Below are positions 52,701 to 61,478 of a stretch of 64,000 bases of DNA, piece by piece. Within the stretch, counting starts at the first letter, position 1. Each line of letters starts with the position of its first letter. This DNA comes from Carboxylicivirga sp964602515 (GTDB lineage Bacteria; Bacteroidota; Bacteroidia; Bacteroidales; Marinilabiliaceae), in the NCBI GenBank assembly GCA_964602515.1, contig CAZRRJ010000014.1, forward strand, positions 1-64,000. The letters run 5' to 3'. Under the pieces are notes generated by a model. It had not been told where the DNA came from. It was given only the letters and a program-made list of their open reading frames with translations, and did not search any database. The position numbers and the translations under genes are program-made.

Positions 52701-53920
52701 TTGAAACCATTATTTTTAACCTTTTAAGCAATGCCTTTAAATACACACCATCTAATGGTAATATAAACATAAGCCTTGAGTTACATAAGGGTAAAAAAGT
52801 TATTATAAAAGTTAGCGATAATGGCAGTGGTGTGCCGGATGAAGATAAGGAAAAGATTTTTGAACGCTTTTATCAATCCGAACAAAATCAGCATATTGGA
52901 GGCGCCGGAACTGGAGTTGGATTATCATTGGTAAAAGAACTTGTTGAAATGCATCATGGTAATATTATTATAAAGGACAATGAACCCAATGGTGCAACTT
53001 TTATTATCTCATTACTTGTTAATAAGGCAAGTTTTAGTGCTGATGAGATAATAGAGGATGTTACCAGTACAGAAGAAGAGATTTCAGATACAACTGATAC
53101 CACGACAACAGTTCTTAACCCGGTCATTACTGAGAGTGGTGATAAACCCAAGGTGCTTATTGTTGAGGATCAAAAGGATTTGCGTACACACCTTTGTAAT
53201 ATTCTTCAGAACCATTACAGAGTAGATGAAGCTGTAAACGGTGTTGAGGGTCTGGAGAAAGCATCTTCTTCCTTACCTGACATCATCATCTCAGATGTTA
53301 TGATGCCGGAAATGGATGGTTTTACATTTTGTAATAAACTGCGCAATAATGTTATCACAAGTCATATACCAATAATAATGCTTACGGCACTAGATAATAT
53401 AGATTCTAAACAGGAAGGGCTTGAAGCAGGTGCAGATGCTTATGTGGTAAAACCATTTGATAAACAACTCTTGGTTACGCAAATACAAAACTTATTAACC
53501 AACCGTCAGTTATTGAAAAGCCGCTTTAAAGAACAATGGGACTTTGTTGAGGAGATTGCAACAACATCTACCGATCAGCAATTTGTAACAAGAGCTGTTA
53601 AAACGGTTGAAGACAATATGTCGGATGCTAATTTTAATGTTTCGGAGCTGGTTAAGAAAATGAGTGTAAGCCGTACTCTGCTACATATGAAGCTTCGTGA
53701 GCTTACCGGGCAAAGTACCAGTGAGTTTATTCGTACTATACGTTTAAAACAAGCAGCTAAACTGTTAAAACAAGGTGAATTAAATGTATCAGAAGTAACG
53801 TATCAGGTTGGTTTTAATGATCCTAAGTACTTTTCTAAAAGTTTTAAGAGTTTATTTGGTGTTACACCTACCAATTTTCAGAAAGGTGATTCTTCGGGGG
53901 GTGAATTATTAAATTCATAA
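49706..53920 (+). CDS. Hybrid two-component system regulator (propeller, HisKA, REC, AraC)
   Basis: The 1404-aa single-protein two-component system has, in order, a signal peptide (about 1-28), two periplasmic propellers of 14 regulator-type blades (about 35-700; repeated WxGT-GGL motifs), a Y_Y_Y domain (about 735-825), one membrane helix (about 834-852), HisKA with His891 in NISHEFRTPLTL, HATPase_c (about 985-1100), a receiver with Asp1197 in SDVMMPEMDG, and an AraC-type HTH (about 1295-1395, VSEVTYQVGFNDPKYFSK). Such regulators sense oligosaccharides and switch on polysaccharide utilisation loci. No SusC/D or glycosidase genes are next to it here, so its target is elsewhere. A start at Met5 is also possible. 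Confidence 0.94.
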   Translation: MLLDMHKLIFFVLLFLFSLGKCNRALSQNQRIVTNNISTDDGLTDNNIHCILQDSQDFMWFGSEEGLHRYDGYTIEVFRHKSNNPNSISANLVRALYEDPYGRLWIGTDGGGISIYDLKTERFTHINKKTASNIKLTSDEVFCFAKSKDNNLWVGTKNGLNHITISPDKNTPVSKITHYYHEPNNSKSLIYPHVYSVLEDKNGTLWAGTTEGGLSRLDQGSHSFINYYADGEKGSISSAAIMSIFEDNQGDLWFGTWAHGLNLYDRANDTFINLLHNENDTTTISHNNVYALCEDRDGYLWAGTYDGGLNRLKRDEDQRPFKFERFIERKDALKSLFKNKIKVIYPDKQGNLWAGTLGGGVILIYKKPENFIHIRNTLSNYISTSANYINSISKSDTSQILIGTNSGLFKLDQNNGYSMVFKALLEDSTQTPNLYRKHIQAIYQSQEGHLWVGTQTEGLMRFVFDNEELISFRQYSPYKPAPYKINSIDIKSIFEHDNQLWVITKEGVNIFDTVQQRFIYEKKNGQRLFPISEIFTCTYIDQQNRLWAGTQYKGLYCFSIDGEYDGGQLLYHFNEDTTPISLANRQILHISGANNGNIWVGTTKGLHLLNPDKNINRVYKEKEGLPSSAVSQIYKDKNNNLWLGTLQGLARFNTQSGVITSYFMPGGFLSNYFIPGQVAEFKDGLIAMPSQDGLWAFYPDQVSTNPHLVKPVLRNISLAGKKVETNELVNNRIILNEALSSTKEIKLRYSENVIQIGFAALSFIEQKANSYMYKLEGLEDKWNYTDAEHRSVIYSNLSPNKYTFRLRAANSDGEWNPEEASLVIIINPPLYRTWYAYIAYLFILIALIILSQRFIIQRVKAREQLKREMIARDREVVLHQMKMRFFTNISHEFRTPLTLIAGPLQEMLDNDSTLSTPTKSQLKLMKNNTDRLLRLINQLMDFRKINQGNMHLSVRERNITSFIKRVAESFQGIADQKNIHFSYHIDSKPLLVWFDAEKLETIIFNLLSNAFKYTPSNGNINISLELHKGKKVIIKVSDNGSGVPDEDKEKIFERFYQSEQNQHIGGAGTGVGLSLVKELVEMHHGNIIIKDNEPNGATFIISLLVNKASFSADEIIEDVTSTEEEISDTTDTTTTVLNPVITESGDKPKVLIVEDQKDLRTHLCNILQNHYRVDEAVNGVEGLEKASSSLPDIIISDVMMPEMDGFTFCNKLRNNVITSHIPIIMLTALDNIDSKQEGLEAGADAYVVKPFDKQLLVTQIQNLLTNRQLLKSRFKEQWDFVEEIATTSTDQQFVTRAVKTVEDNMSDANFNVSELVKKMSVSRTLLHMKLRELTGQSTSEFIRTIRLKQAAKLLKQGELNVSEVTYQVGFNDPKYFSKSFKSLFGVTPTNFQKGDSSGGELLNS

Positions 53921-53943
53921 ATTAAGAATCTATCATTACAGTT

Positions 53944-53972
53944 GAATAAGGCCATTGTTAATGGCCTTATTC
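53944..53972. terminator. Bidirectional terminator between the regulator and nth
   Basis: GAATAAGGCCATT (53944-53956) is the exact complement of AATGGCCTTATTC (53960-53972), with a 3-nt loop. It lies between two convergent genes and includes the last codons of nth. Confidence 0.88.
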
Positions 53973-54614
53973 ACTATAAACTTCTTTCTCATAATAACGA
54001 CAAAATTCTTTTAGACCACAACGTGAACATTTAGGTTTGCGTGCAACACATACATACCGGCCATGCAAAATCAACCAGTGGTGTGCTATTGCCAACAAAT
54101 CTTCGGGAAAATACTTTACCAACTGTTTTTCTGTGTCAAGTGGTGTTTTTGAATTGCTCGTTAAACCAATACGTGCGGCAACTCTAAACACATGCGTATC
54201 TACTGCCATAGCAGGCTTTTCATATACTACTGATGCAATTACATTAGCTGTTTTCCGTCCCACACCGGGCATCTTTTGCAGTTCCTTTATATCATCCGGC
54301 ACAACACCATTAAAATCTTTAACCAGCATTTTGGCCATCCCAACAAGGTGCTTGCTCTTATTATTTGGATAACTGCACGAGCGAATTAACTCAAATATAT
54401 CTTCTGGTGTTGCTTGTGCCATGTTTTCAGGCTCAGGGTAACGTTCGAAAATAGCGGGTGTCATCATATTAACACGCTTATCGGTACACTGAGCGGAAAG
54501 AATAACTGCAACCAATAGCTCATAAGGATTAGAGTAGTGTAATTCTGTTTCGGCAACAGGCATATGTTCCTGAAAATGATCAATAACCTTTTGATAACGT
54601 TCTTTTTTAAGCAT
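53967..54614 (-). CDS. nth: Endonuclease III
   Basis: The 215-aa base-excision-repair glycosylase/lyase has the HhH motif LQKMPGVGRKTANVIA (about 109-124) containing the catalytic Lys, the AVDTHVFRVAAR segment with the catalytic Asp (about 133-144), and a C-terminal [4Fe-4S] cluster C-x6-C-x2-C-x5-C (CVARKPKCSRCGLKEFC). It removes oxidised pyrimidines and nicks at abasic sites. Length matches E. coli Nth (211 aa). Single gene. Confidence 0.96.
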   Translation of the reverse strand: MLKKERYQKVIDHFQEHMPVAETELHYSNPYELLVAVILSAQCTDKRVNMMTPAIFERYPEPENMAQATPEDIFELIRSCSYPNNKSKHLVGMAKMLVKDFNGVVPDDIKELQKMPGVGRKTANVIASVVYEKPAMAVDTHVFRVAARIGLTSNSKTPLDTEKQLVKYFPEDLLAIAHHWLILHGRYVCVARKPKCSRCGLKEFCRYYEKEVYSE

Positions 54615-54821
54615 AATCCATTGTAATTAGTTGCGTGGCAAAAATAATAATTTGAAAATGGAGGAGTATATCTTTTGATCAATATTATTTATAAGATATT
54701 CAAAATACGCACAAATGTATCTATCAATTCATTATACATTTGATTTAAATTAAAAAAAGAGGCTATTTCTCCCTGTTGCAAAAATATTCTCCTTTTATGC
54801 TATAATTCATATTGTAGTATT

Positions 54822-57155
54822 TTATAAGCTCAATATCTTTAGCCCAAGATATATCGTTCGGGGGCGTGCCGGCCCATAAACATAATTGCTATCCCTGTTT
54901 TTTCCTGTATCAAAATCTGATTGATAAGCATTAAAAACATTTTGAACACCACCAAATATTTCTAAGCCTACGCCAACGTAACGCCAATCCAGAGCATAAC
55001 TCAGCTTAATATTAGTCTCCAAAAACGAATCTGATGTATGCAATTCATCATTAACCGGATTGCCTGATACACCATTATTCGCTGCTCCAAAATGGGGCAC
55101 TAACATTGAGCCGGTATAAACACCGGACAAGGCAGTTTTAACACCCCAAACAGGATTATATGTTAATGTGTAGTAACCATACTGATCCGGTGTACGTAAA
55201 TAGTCTTTGGTACCGGCAATACTCTCCGACCAGTCCACAACTTCATCAAATTGACTGGATTGAATGGTATATCCGGCTTCTAATTGCCATATTTTGTTAT
55301 AGTTGGCTCGTGCCTCCATAGTAAGCCCCATTACTGTTGAGTTACTTCCATTACGCTTTTCGAGTATCATATTATCCTGTCCGTCTGTTCCATTTTCCTC
55401 TAAAATAAACGCATCGAATAAGGTCGTATGAAAACCTTCAAAAGTAAGCCCCCAAATGTAATTCTCAGTTGGCATATCATAATTAACAGATGTACTCCAG
55501 CTTTGCGAACGCTCTTCCTTTAAATCAGGTGCTAAGTGTACACGCTGAATCCCACCTCCTGCAAAAGCAATGTGCATATCCGAATCAAAAGCCTGTGGCG
55601 CCCTAAAACCTGTTGACCAGCTACCTCGTAACTGCATGCCATTTTGCTTATATAATAAAGATACACGTGGACTAAGAATCGTGTTATCCACCATGTTATG
55701 CTTATCGACACGTACACCTGTTAATAAATTCCACTTTTTTGTTACCTCCCAGTCGCTTTGTACATATGCCCCAAAATTACGGGTCGTTTGATCAAGTAAA
55801 TATTCATAGGCTTTAATTTCATCCTTGACCATATCGTAGTTATACTCTGTCCCAAAGGTTATATTATTCTTGCCACCCCAAAAGTTGGTTAACATATGAT
55901 TGATTTGTACACCCCCCATATAGGTTTCATTCTCAGTAAGCCCGTACGGAGGTTTTTCCAAGTGCTCCTGATAGTCTACGTCACCTTCAGTAGGTTTGAT
56001 GCCTGTGTAATGATCACGACCGGTACGTTGCCCGGCTACATAAATATCTAATGATGATTGATTATCATTAAACTGAAAACTGTAATCCAATCCTCCCATG
56101 AGTACATTATGCGTACGTTCTTCAGTTTGTTCTGCCAGATATGCAGGCAACTCTTCACCATCACCTCCTCTTCGGTACTCATACATACTGGAAAAACCTG
56201 CTTCTAATTTATGATTAGGAGCTGGTAAAAGAAAAGTAGTCAATCCAAATGAATTGTTTTTCAACTTTGGCAACTCACTAAAACCATCGTTATTATGATC
56301 GTACGATTCACGATTGCGATTGGTAGCAAATAAGGTTAACCCGGCATTTTTTCGGTCTGACAGAATACTTGCATTAGCCAATACCTGGCTGTCATTCGCA
56401 TCACCATTTATGACGGACTGTGTAGTAGATGCTGAAAAATTACTCGACTCAGGTACTTTAGTAATTACATTAACACTACCACCAACAGCACCAGCACCAT
56501 ACAAAGCAGAACCACCTCCACGTACCACTTCAATGCGCTCTATCATGTTAGTTGGTATCTGTTCCAAACCATATAAACCCGTTAACGGACTAAAAACAGG
56601 ACGACTATTTATCAAAATTTGTGAATAGGCACCACCCAGTCCATTCATTCTTAGCTGGGTATAATTACATGTCTGACAATCCGTTTCCATGCGTAAACCG
56701 GGCTGAAAAGCTAAGCCTTCTGAAAGTGTTCCTGCCTGAAGCATTTCTAGTTTTTTACCTTCTATTACATTAACCACAACTGCTGATTCTGTCTTTCGTT
56801 TAAAGGTTTTTGTTCCTGTAATTACAATATCGTCTAATGACATAACCTGCTCTTCCATCACAAAATTTATCTCTTGAGATTGCCCTTTAATAATGCTCAC
56901 TGCTCTTTCAACGGGCTTATACCCCATTAAACTCGCCACTAGTATATGCTCTCCCTCCGGCAAATTTGTCAACATATAATGACCCGACAGATCTGTCATT
57001 GTACCAAATTGAGTATCTTTCAAATATACACTAACAAATGGAAGGTGCTCACCTTTAGCCTGAACATCACCAAATATATTAGCATCTGTTTTTTGCGCAT
57101 ATAGTACATTTATTCCAATACTGGCCATTATGAGAAGACCAAAAAACTTCTTCAT
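54822..57155 (-). CDS. TonB-dependent receptor next to a zinc transporter gene
   Basis: The frame opens at 57224, but the ATG at 57155 (MKKFFGLLIMASIG) gives a good signal peptide (cleavage near LYAQK) and 777 aa. Order: a CarboxypepD_reg-like domain (about 25-110), a plug (about 115-240; IVITGTKTFKRKTE as TonB-box-like region, RIEVVRGGGSALYGAGAVGG) and a barrel ending LKILSL. The plug carries a CxxC pair (TDCQTCNYTQLRMNGLGG) kept in a subgroup of receptors. It lies 132 bp downstream of zupT on the same strand, so a metal or metal-chelate ligand is a reasonable inference, not proof. Confidence 0.9.
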   Translation of the reverse strand: MKKFFGLLIMASIGINVLYAQKTDANIFGDVQAKGEHLPFVSVYLKDTQFGTMTDLSGHYMLTNLPEGEHILVASLMGYKPVERAVSIIKGQSQEINFVMEEQVMSLDDIVITGTKTFKRKTESAVVVNVIEGKKLEMLQAGTLSEGLAFQPGLRMETDCQTCNYTQLRMNGLGGAYSQILINSRPVFSPLTGLYGLEQIPTNMIERIEVVRGGGSALYGAGAVGGSVNVITKVPESSNFSASTTQSVINGDANDSQVLANASILSDRKNAGLTLFATNRNRESYDHNNDGFSELPKLKNNSFGLTTFLLPAPNHKLEAGFSSMYEYRRGGDGEELPAYLAEQTEERTHNVLMGGLDYSFQFNDNQSSLDIYVAGQRTGRDHYTGIKPTEGDVDYQEHLEKPPYGLTENETYMGGVQINHMLTNFWGGKNNITFGTEYNYDMVKDEIKAYEYLLDQTTRNFGAYVQSDWEVTKKWNLLTGVRVDKHNMVDNTILSPRVSLLYKQNGMQLRGSWSTGFRAPQAFDSDMHIAFAGGGIQRVHLAPDLKEERSQSWSTSVNYDMPTENYIWGLTFEGFHTTLFDAFILEENGTDGQDNMILEKRNGSNSTVMGLTMEARANYNKIWQLEAGYTIQSSQFDEVVDWSESIAGTKDYLRTPDQYGYYTLTYNPVWGVKTALSGVYTGSMLVPHFGAANNGVSGNPVNDELHTSDSFLETNIKLSYALDWRYVGVGLEIFGGVQNVFNAYQSDFDTGKNRDSNYVYGPARPRTIYLGLKILSL

Positions 57156-57287
57156 ATGTAAGTAATAATTAATTGTTTTGTTAGTAAATGTACAAGCTAT
57201 GTTATAATGATCCGTTTGCTTCAATTATATCTCCTCAATTTCTTAAAATCAAACAGCAAAGTAGTTTAATTCAGTAATTTGATATTT

Positions 57288-58103
57288 TTATAAAAACATA
57301 AGTAAGCTAACCGCCATTACCGCCATACCAGCAAACAGGCCATAAATAGATAAATGATGTTCGCCATATTCGCGTGCTGATGGTAAGAGCTCATCTAAAC
57401 TTATAAACACCATTATGCCTGCAACTCCGGCAAAAATAATCCCAAATGTTAAGGGTGTCATAAATGGCATTAAAATAAGATAACCAATCAGCGCCCCAAT
57501 AGGTTCGGACAAACCAGACAAAAAACTTAGCCTGAAAGCCTTCCTACGGCTACCTGTGGCATAATATATTGGTACTGATACTGCAATACCCTCTGGAATA
57601 TTGTGAATAGCAATCGCTACTGCAATGGCAATACCCAGGTTAGGATCCTGCAATGCGGCTGTAAACGTAGCCAGTCCTTCTGGAAAATTATGGATACCAA
57701 TAGCTAAAGCCGTAAACATACCCATGCGCATTAGCTTTTTGTCTTTGGCTTTTGGCTGTCCTCCCATTTCTTCAACTGAATGCAACTCATGAGGGTTTTC
57801 TGCTGATGGAATAAATTTATCTATAAGTGCAATAAATAAAACGCCACCAAAAAAAGCCAATACAGTATACCATGTCCCTGGTAGCTCGCCATAAGCTTCT
57901 ACCATTACATCTTTTGCCTTAACAAAGATCTCAACAAAGGAAACGTAAATCATTACTCCGGCAGAAAACCCCAATGATAAAGCTAAAAAACGTGTATTGG
58001 TTCGCTTGGCAAAAAAAGCCATTGCACTGCCAACACCGGTACTTAAGCCTGCAAAAAGGGTTAAGCCAAAGGCAAATAAAATATTACTTAACTCAATATC
58101 CAT
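57288..58103 (-). CDS. zupT: ZIP-family metal transporter (ZupT-like)
   Basis: The 271-aa protein has eight helices with the ZIP signature in helices 4 and 5: IGIHNFPEGLATF (about 136-148) and IAIHNIPEGIAVSVPIYY (about 164-181), which carry the metal-binding His, Asn and Glu. ZupT imports zinc and other divalent metals across the inner membrane. The TonB receptor gene follows on the same strand after 132 bp without an evident terminator, so the two may form a two-membrane uptake route. Confidence 0.93.
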   Translation of the reverse strand: MDIELSNILFAFGLTLFAGLSTGVGSAMAFFAKRTNTRFLALSLGFSAGVMIYVSFVEIFVKAKDVMVEAYGELPGTWYTVLAFFGGVLFIALIDKFIPSAENPHELHSVEEMGGQPKAKDKKLMRMGMFTALAIGIHNFPEGLATFTAALQDPNLGIAIAVAIAIHNIPEGIAVSVPIYYATGSRRKAFRLSFLSGLSEPIGALIGYLILMPFMTPLTFGIIFAGVAGIMVFISLDELLPSAREYGEHHLSIYGLFAGMAVMAVSLLMFL

Positions 58104-58648
58104 AAGTGGGCATTTTTAAAATTACTCCAAAGGGTATCCTGGTAATACAAATCCGTTTGGCTTCAACGGCCTTTTGTGTAATAAATACTCAAAAGATAGT
58201 TGTTGACTTCAATAAGCAGGTCAATACTGAATTCCGAAAGAAACCGGGATCTTTATTTTTCGGATCGCCTCCCTGTAAAATATCATGACAAAGTTAGTTG
58301 ATTTTATTCTGGCGTTGTATAATTACAAAGTATTTTTCATTTGTTTTGGCACATCTAAATATTATAAAATTCTTATAAATAATGAATTAACGATTACATT
58401 ATATTATACACGTATATCATACTTATAATACATCTCTTTAAAAGAAAACAAACCCATTTACAGAACTTTATACCACCACAACAAAGCAATTGAGTATAAA
58501 TATTTTATACCATATATCAGTTTTTTTATTAACTGCAATATTTCATTGATGAATGCTCTCGTACATCCCATTAAAACATTCGGTATGACAAGTGAATAAC
58601 TTGATTTTTTTATACATTGTTCCCTGTTAAAATTTAACCTGAATTGAG
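58104..58648. other. Intergenic region with no supported gene
   Basis: A 60-codon plus-strand frame from a GTG (58106-58288) has no recognisable product or promoter and is not called. The rest is AT-rich. No exact promoter box was found for either flanking gene. Confidence 0.4.
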
Positions 58649-59029
58649 ATGAAAAAATTTGTACCATATGTAAATATGGAGACTGTAAAAGACAGTAATG
58701 GAAATATTGAACGTTTTGAAGTCAGAACGATTACCTACCTGCCAAAAGACAGTAAAATTACAACAAGCGGCGAAGGGACAGTAGCCGATAATGTATATTA
58801 CCGACCTTTAACGATTACCTATAACGGAACGTCTGAAGATTTTGACTATTTTAGTGCTGATTTTACAATACAACGTGAAGACATTGGCTTATTAGAGCGA
58901 GGTGTTAATGTAAAAGTAAAAAGTATGACATTAAGTTCAGATTCGATTTCACTGAGAAGTGCTAGCCAGACTATGAATGACGAAGGAAGCACTGGAGTTT
59001 CAGTTGACTATGAAGAGGGAGATGTTTAA
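58649..59029 (+). CDS. Orphan 126-aa protein upstream of a TPR histidine kinase
   Basis: I do not recognise a family. The protein has no signal peptide, is beta-rich and acidic at the C-terminus (SVDYEEGDV), and begins MKKFVPYVNMETVKDSNG. The start at 58649 is supported by a GAG just upstream and by the absence of other Met near. It ends 12 bp before the TPR kinase gene and is surely co-transcribed with it, so it may be a ligand-binding, effector or anti-kinase partner. No experimental precedent is known to me. Confidence 0.7.
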   Translation: MKKFVPYVNMETVKDSNGNIERFEVRTITYLPKDSKITTSGEGTVADNVYYRPLTITYNGTSEDFDYFSADFTIQREDIGLLERGVNVKVKSMTLSSDSISLRSASQTMNDEGSTGVSVDYEEGDV

Positions 59030-59041
59030 AAAGTAAATATA

Positions 59042-61114
59042 ATGGAGCACAGTAAGGCTATAGCAAAGTATATGATTTTATATGTGCTCCATATATTATA
59101 CATTTCAAATATTTTTGCGGCTCAGTCACCTTCTTACAATTCTGATCTTCATATAGTCTATTCTGACAACTGTTCCTTTTCTCAAAATAAAACTAAAATT
59201 TACACGCAAATAATTAGCTTAAAAGCTAATGACTACAATACTTTTGCTCCCCAAATTGAAAAACTACCTGAATCCTGCAAAGCAGATTATTTCCTCCAGT
59301 TTGGCAAGTTTCTCTACAAAAAAAATGAATACTCAAATGCTTCATTATGCTTAAAGAAAGCCCTTAAAGGATTTACTCAAAGAGGTATAACTAATGGCAT
59401 TGCAGATTGCTACTTTTATTTAGGTAAAATAGCAGCAAAAAAGAACAACTCTGATACCCTCCTTGTAAATATTAACAAATCATTTAATCTGTATGAAGAA
59501 ATAAGACAATGGGATGGTGCAATTGTTTGTAATATGACAATTGCTAATTATTTTTCTCAGAACAACAATTTTAAGCTGGCTGATAATTACTATAATAAAG
59601 CCCATTTACTTCTTGACAGTACTCAGAACAGAAATATTAAGGAACAAGTTATCTTAAACATTGCCAATCATTATAACAAAAAAAAGCAATATAATGAAGC
59701 GTTGATGTATTATATTCAGCTTGAAGATTTTTTAAGCAACTTCCCTAATCCTATCAGACAAGGGAACGTTCTCAATAACATTGGTTCAGTTTATATTAAA
59801 AAAAATAATTGGGAAAAAGCATTAAAGTATCTTGAAAGAGCACTTCTTTATAAGAAGAAAACTAATGATCAGGTTCAGATTGCATCAACAATACAGAATC
59901 TTTTTATAGTTTGTGTAAGAATGAAAGATCGTGAACTTGCCTTACATTATAAAAATACTTTTACTGAGATCTCAGCAAATAACAATCTTCCTACTCAGCT
60001 TATGCTGGACTTTTATTATAACTGCATTGAGTTTTATTATATGAATGGTGATTTTGAAAATTCATTGCTTGCTTTAAAAAAATACGATACTCTCAAAGAC
60101 TCTCTCTCTAATATTGCCTTTTCGGATAAGCTAATAGAGATGCAAAAAAGCTTTGAGCTTAAGGAGAAAGACCGTGAAATTGCTTTATTGGAAAAAGAGG
60201 ATACTCTGAAACAAGCCCGTATTAAGAACAAAAACATCATTATTATAGCGGTTAGCATCATCGCTGTTTTATTAATGGTGCTGGGCTATATATTATACAG
60301 CCAACGAAAAGAGCTTATTCAATCGAAGAAATACCTGATTCGTCAGAAAGATGATATTTCAGGTATGAACGAACAATTAAGGGTTTCTAACCTCGCTAAA
60401 GACCGTATATTGAGTATTATTGGACACGATTTACGCGGCCCTGTAGGTGGTTTAAAAGAACTAATTGAACTCTATATGGATTTGCCTGAGTATGAAGAAG
60501 ACGATATTGAGAACTTGCTCATTGCTGCGCGCGAATCCTCAACAAGTACATACCACCTTCTTGATAACTTGCTGAGCTGGGCTAATTCTCAGCGTGGCGA
60601 TATAGAATTTAAACCCTTGGCTACACCGTTAGCTCCACTTGTTAAACACAGTGTTAAGCTATTAGACAAATCTATTAATACACGACACATTACATTTAGT
60701 TACGATATACCTAACACGTTAGAGGTACAAGTAGATATAAATATGCTACGCACGATTATTCGCAATTTAGTTTCAAATGCAATTAAATATTCGCCTGAAA
60801 AGAGTGAAGTTAAAATAATAGCTTGTTTACATAAGAACAGTGTACACCTTAGTATTTGTGACAATGGCTCTGGTATGACAAGAGAAGAGACTCAAAGTAT
60901 ATTCACAAAAAAAGAAATTTATTTTATTGGGTCTGAATTTTCAGCAAAAGGCACCGGGCTTGGTTTAATCCTATGTAAAGAGTTTGTTGAGCGCCACGGA
61001 GGACGTATTTGGATTGAATCTGAGAAAGGAAATGGTACCAAGGTTATCTTTAGCCTGCCTCATGCAAAACACTCTGCCTCAAATATTGTTTTAGAAGAGG
61101 CACTCGAAAGCTAA
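59042..61114 (+). CDS. TPR-repeat sensor histidine kinase
   Basis: The 690-aa protein has a signal sequence (about 1-25), a periplasmic TPR superhelix of six or more repeats (about 85-345; for example NIGSVYIKKNNWEKALKYLE), a coiled coil (about 360-395), one membrane helix (about 397-418), HisKA with His462 in IGHDLRGPVGG and HATPase_c (about 555-675; NLVSNAIKYSP, DNGSGM, GTGLGLILC). There is no receiver or output domain and no response regulator next to it. The HD-L-R-G-P variant of the H-box (SHELRTP in most kinases) is typical of Bacteroidota TPR kinases. Paired with the 126-aa orphan. Confidence 0.92.
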   Translation: MEHSKAIAKYMILYVLHILYISNIFAAQSPSYNSDLHIVYSDNCSFSQNKTKIYTQIISLKANDYNTFAPQIEKLPESCKADYFLQFGKFLYKKNEYSNASLCLKKALKGFTQRGITNGIADCYFYLGKIAAKKNNSDTLLVNINKSFNLYEEIRQWDGAIVCNMTIANYFSQNNNFKLADNYYNKAHLLLDSTQNRNIKEQVILNIANHYNKKKQYNEALMYYIQLEDFLSNFPNPIRQGNVLNNIGSVYIKKNNWEKALKYLERALLYKKKTNDQVQIASTIQNLFIVCVRMKDRELALHYKNTFTEISANNNLPTQLMLDFYYNCIEFYYMNGDFENSLLALKKYDTLKDSLSNIAFSDKLIEMQKSFELKEKDREIALLEKEDTLKQARIKNKNIIIIAVSIIAVLLMVLGYILYSQRKELIQSKKYLIRQKDDISGMNEQLRVSNLAKDRILSIIGHDLRGPVGGLKELIELYMDLPEYEEDDIENLLIAARESSTSTYHLLDNLLSWANSQRGDIEFKPLATPLAPLVKHSVKLLDKSINTRHITFSYDIPNTLEVQVDINMLRTIIRNLVSNAIKYSPEKSEVKIIACLHKNSVHLSICDNGSGMTREETQSIFTKKEIYFIGSEFSAKGTGLGLILCKEFVERHGGRIWIESEKGNGTKVIFSLPHAKHSASNIVLEEALES

Positions 61115-61293
61115 TTACACATCCTACAAAAAAGTTTTGTTCCAAGCCCCAAATTATTACTCTTGCTTTTATGTTTATATTTAAAAAATATCATAATTAT
61201 CATTAATACTAGCATTGTAATTGGAAGAAGCTTTATCATTTTATTCTTTTCAATTTATAGTTCGTTAAAGTTATTTCTGTAGCTATGGCTTCC

Positions 61294-61328
61294 GAAATAA
61301 GCAGTAAAAGGTCTTATTTCATTTTTTT
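61294..61328 (+). terminator. AT-rich terminator-like hairpin after the TPR kinase
   Basis: GAAATAAG (61294-61301) pairs with CTTATTTC (61313-61320), followed by ATTTTTTTA. The stem is weak, and the site is 180 bp after the kinase stop. The surrounding gap (61115-61478) contains no gene I can support; a 61-codon frame at 61285-61470 runs through this hairpin and the next. Confidence 0.55.
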
Positions 61329-61425
61329 ACTTTATGATTATTACTTCGTTTGGCAAAGCCCAGCCAAGCCTGATCCTACAAATTGGAACAAGCGTATTTA
61401 TAAAAATCAAAAACGATTAGCGAAA

Positions 61426-61470
61426 TTAACACTTGTTGATTCTAAAAACATATCAATCAACAAGTGCTAA
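61426..61470 (-). terminator. Hairpin after the metallophosphoesterase gene
   Basis: TTAACACTTGTTGATT (61426-61441) pairs with 61455-61470 at 15 of 16 positions, with a 13-nt loop. It begins 8 nt after the metallophosphoesterase stop. A short TTTC follows on the minus strand. Confidence 0.7.
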
Positions 61471-61478
61471 CTAATATT

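Noticed and set aside
49706..53920. A polysaccharide utilisation locus around the hybrid regulator
   Set aside because: No SusC/SusD pair or glycosidase is adjacent. The SusD gene at the window end is 9 kb away, on the other strand and closed off by its own terminator.
58106..58288. 60-codon frame starting with GTG upstream of zupT
   Set aside because: There is no promoter, ribosome binding signal or recognisable sequence. It could be a remnant, but nothing supports a gene.
61285..61470. 61-codon plus-strand frame
   Set aside because: It runs through two hairpins and has no recognisable product; the hairpins explain the sequence better.
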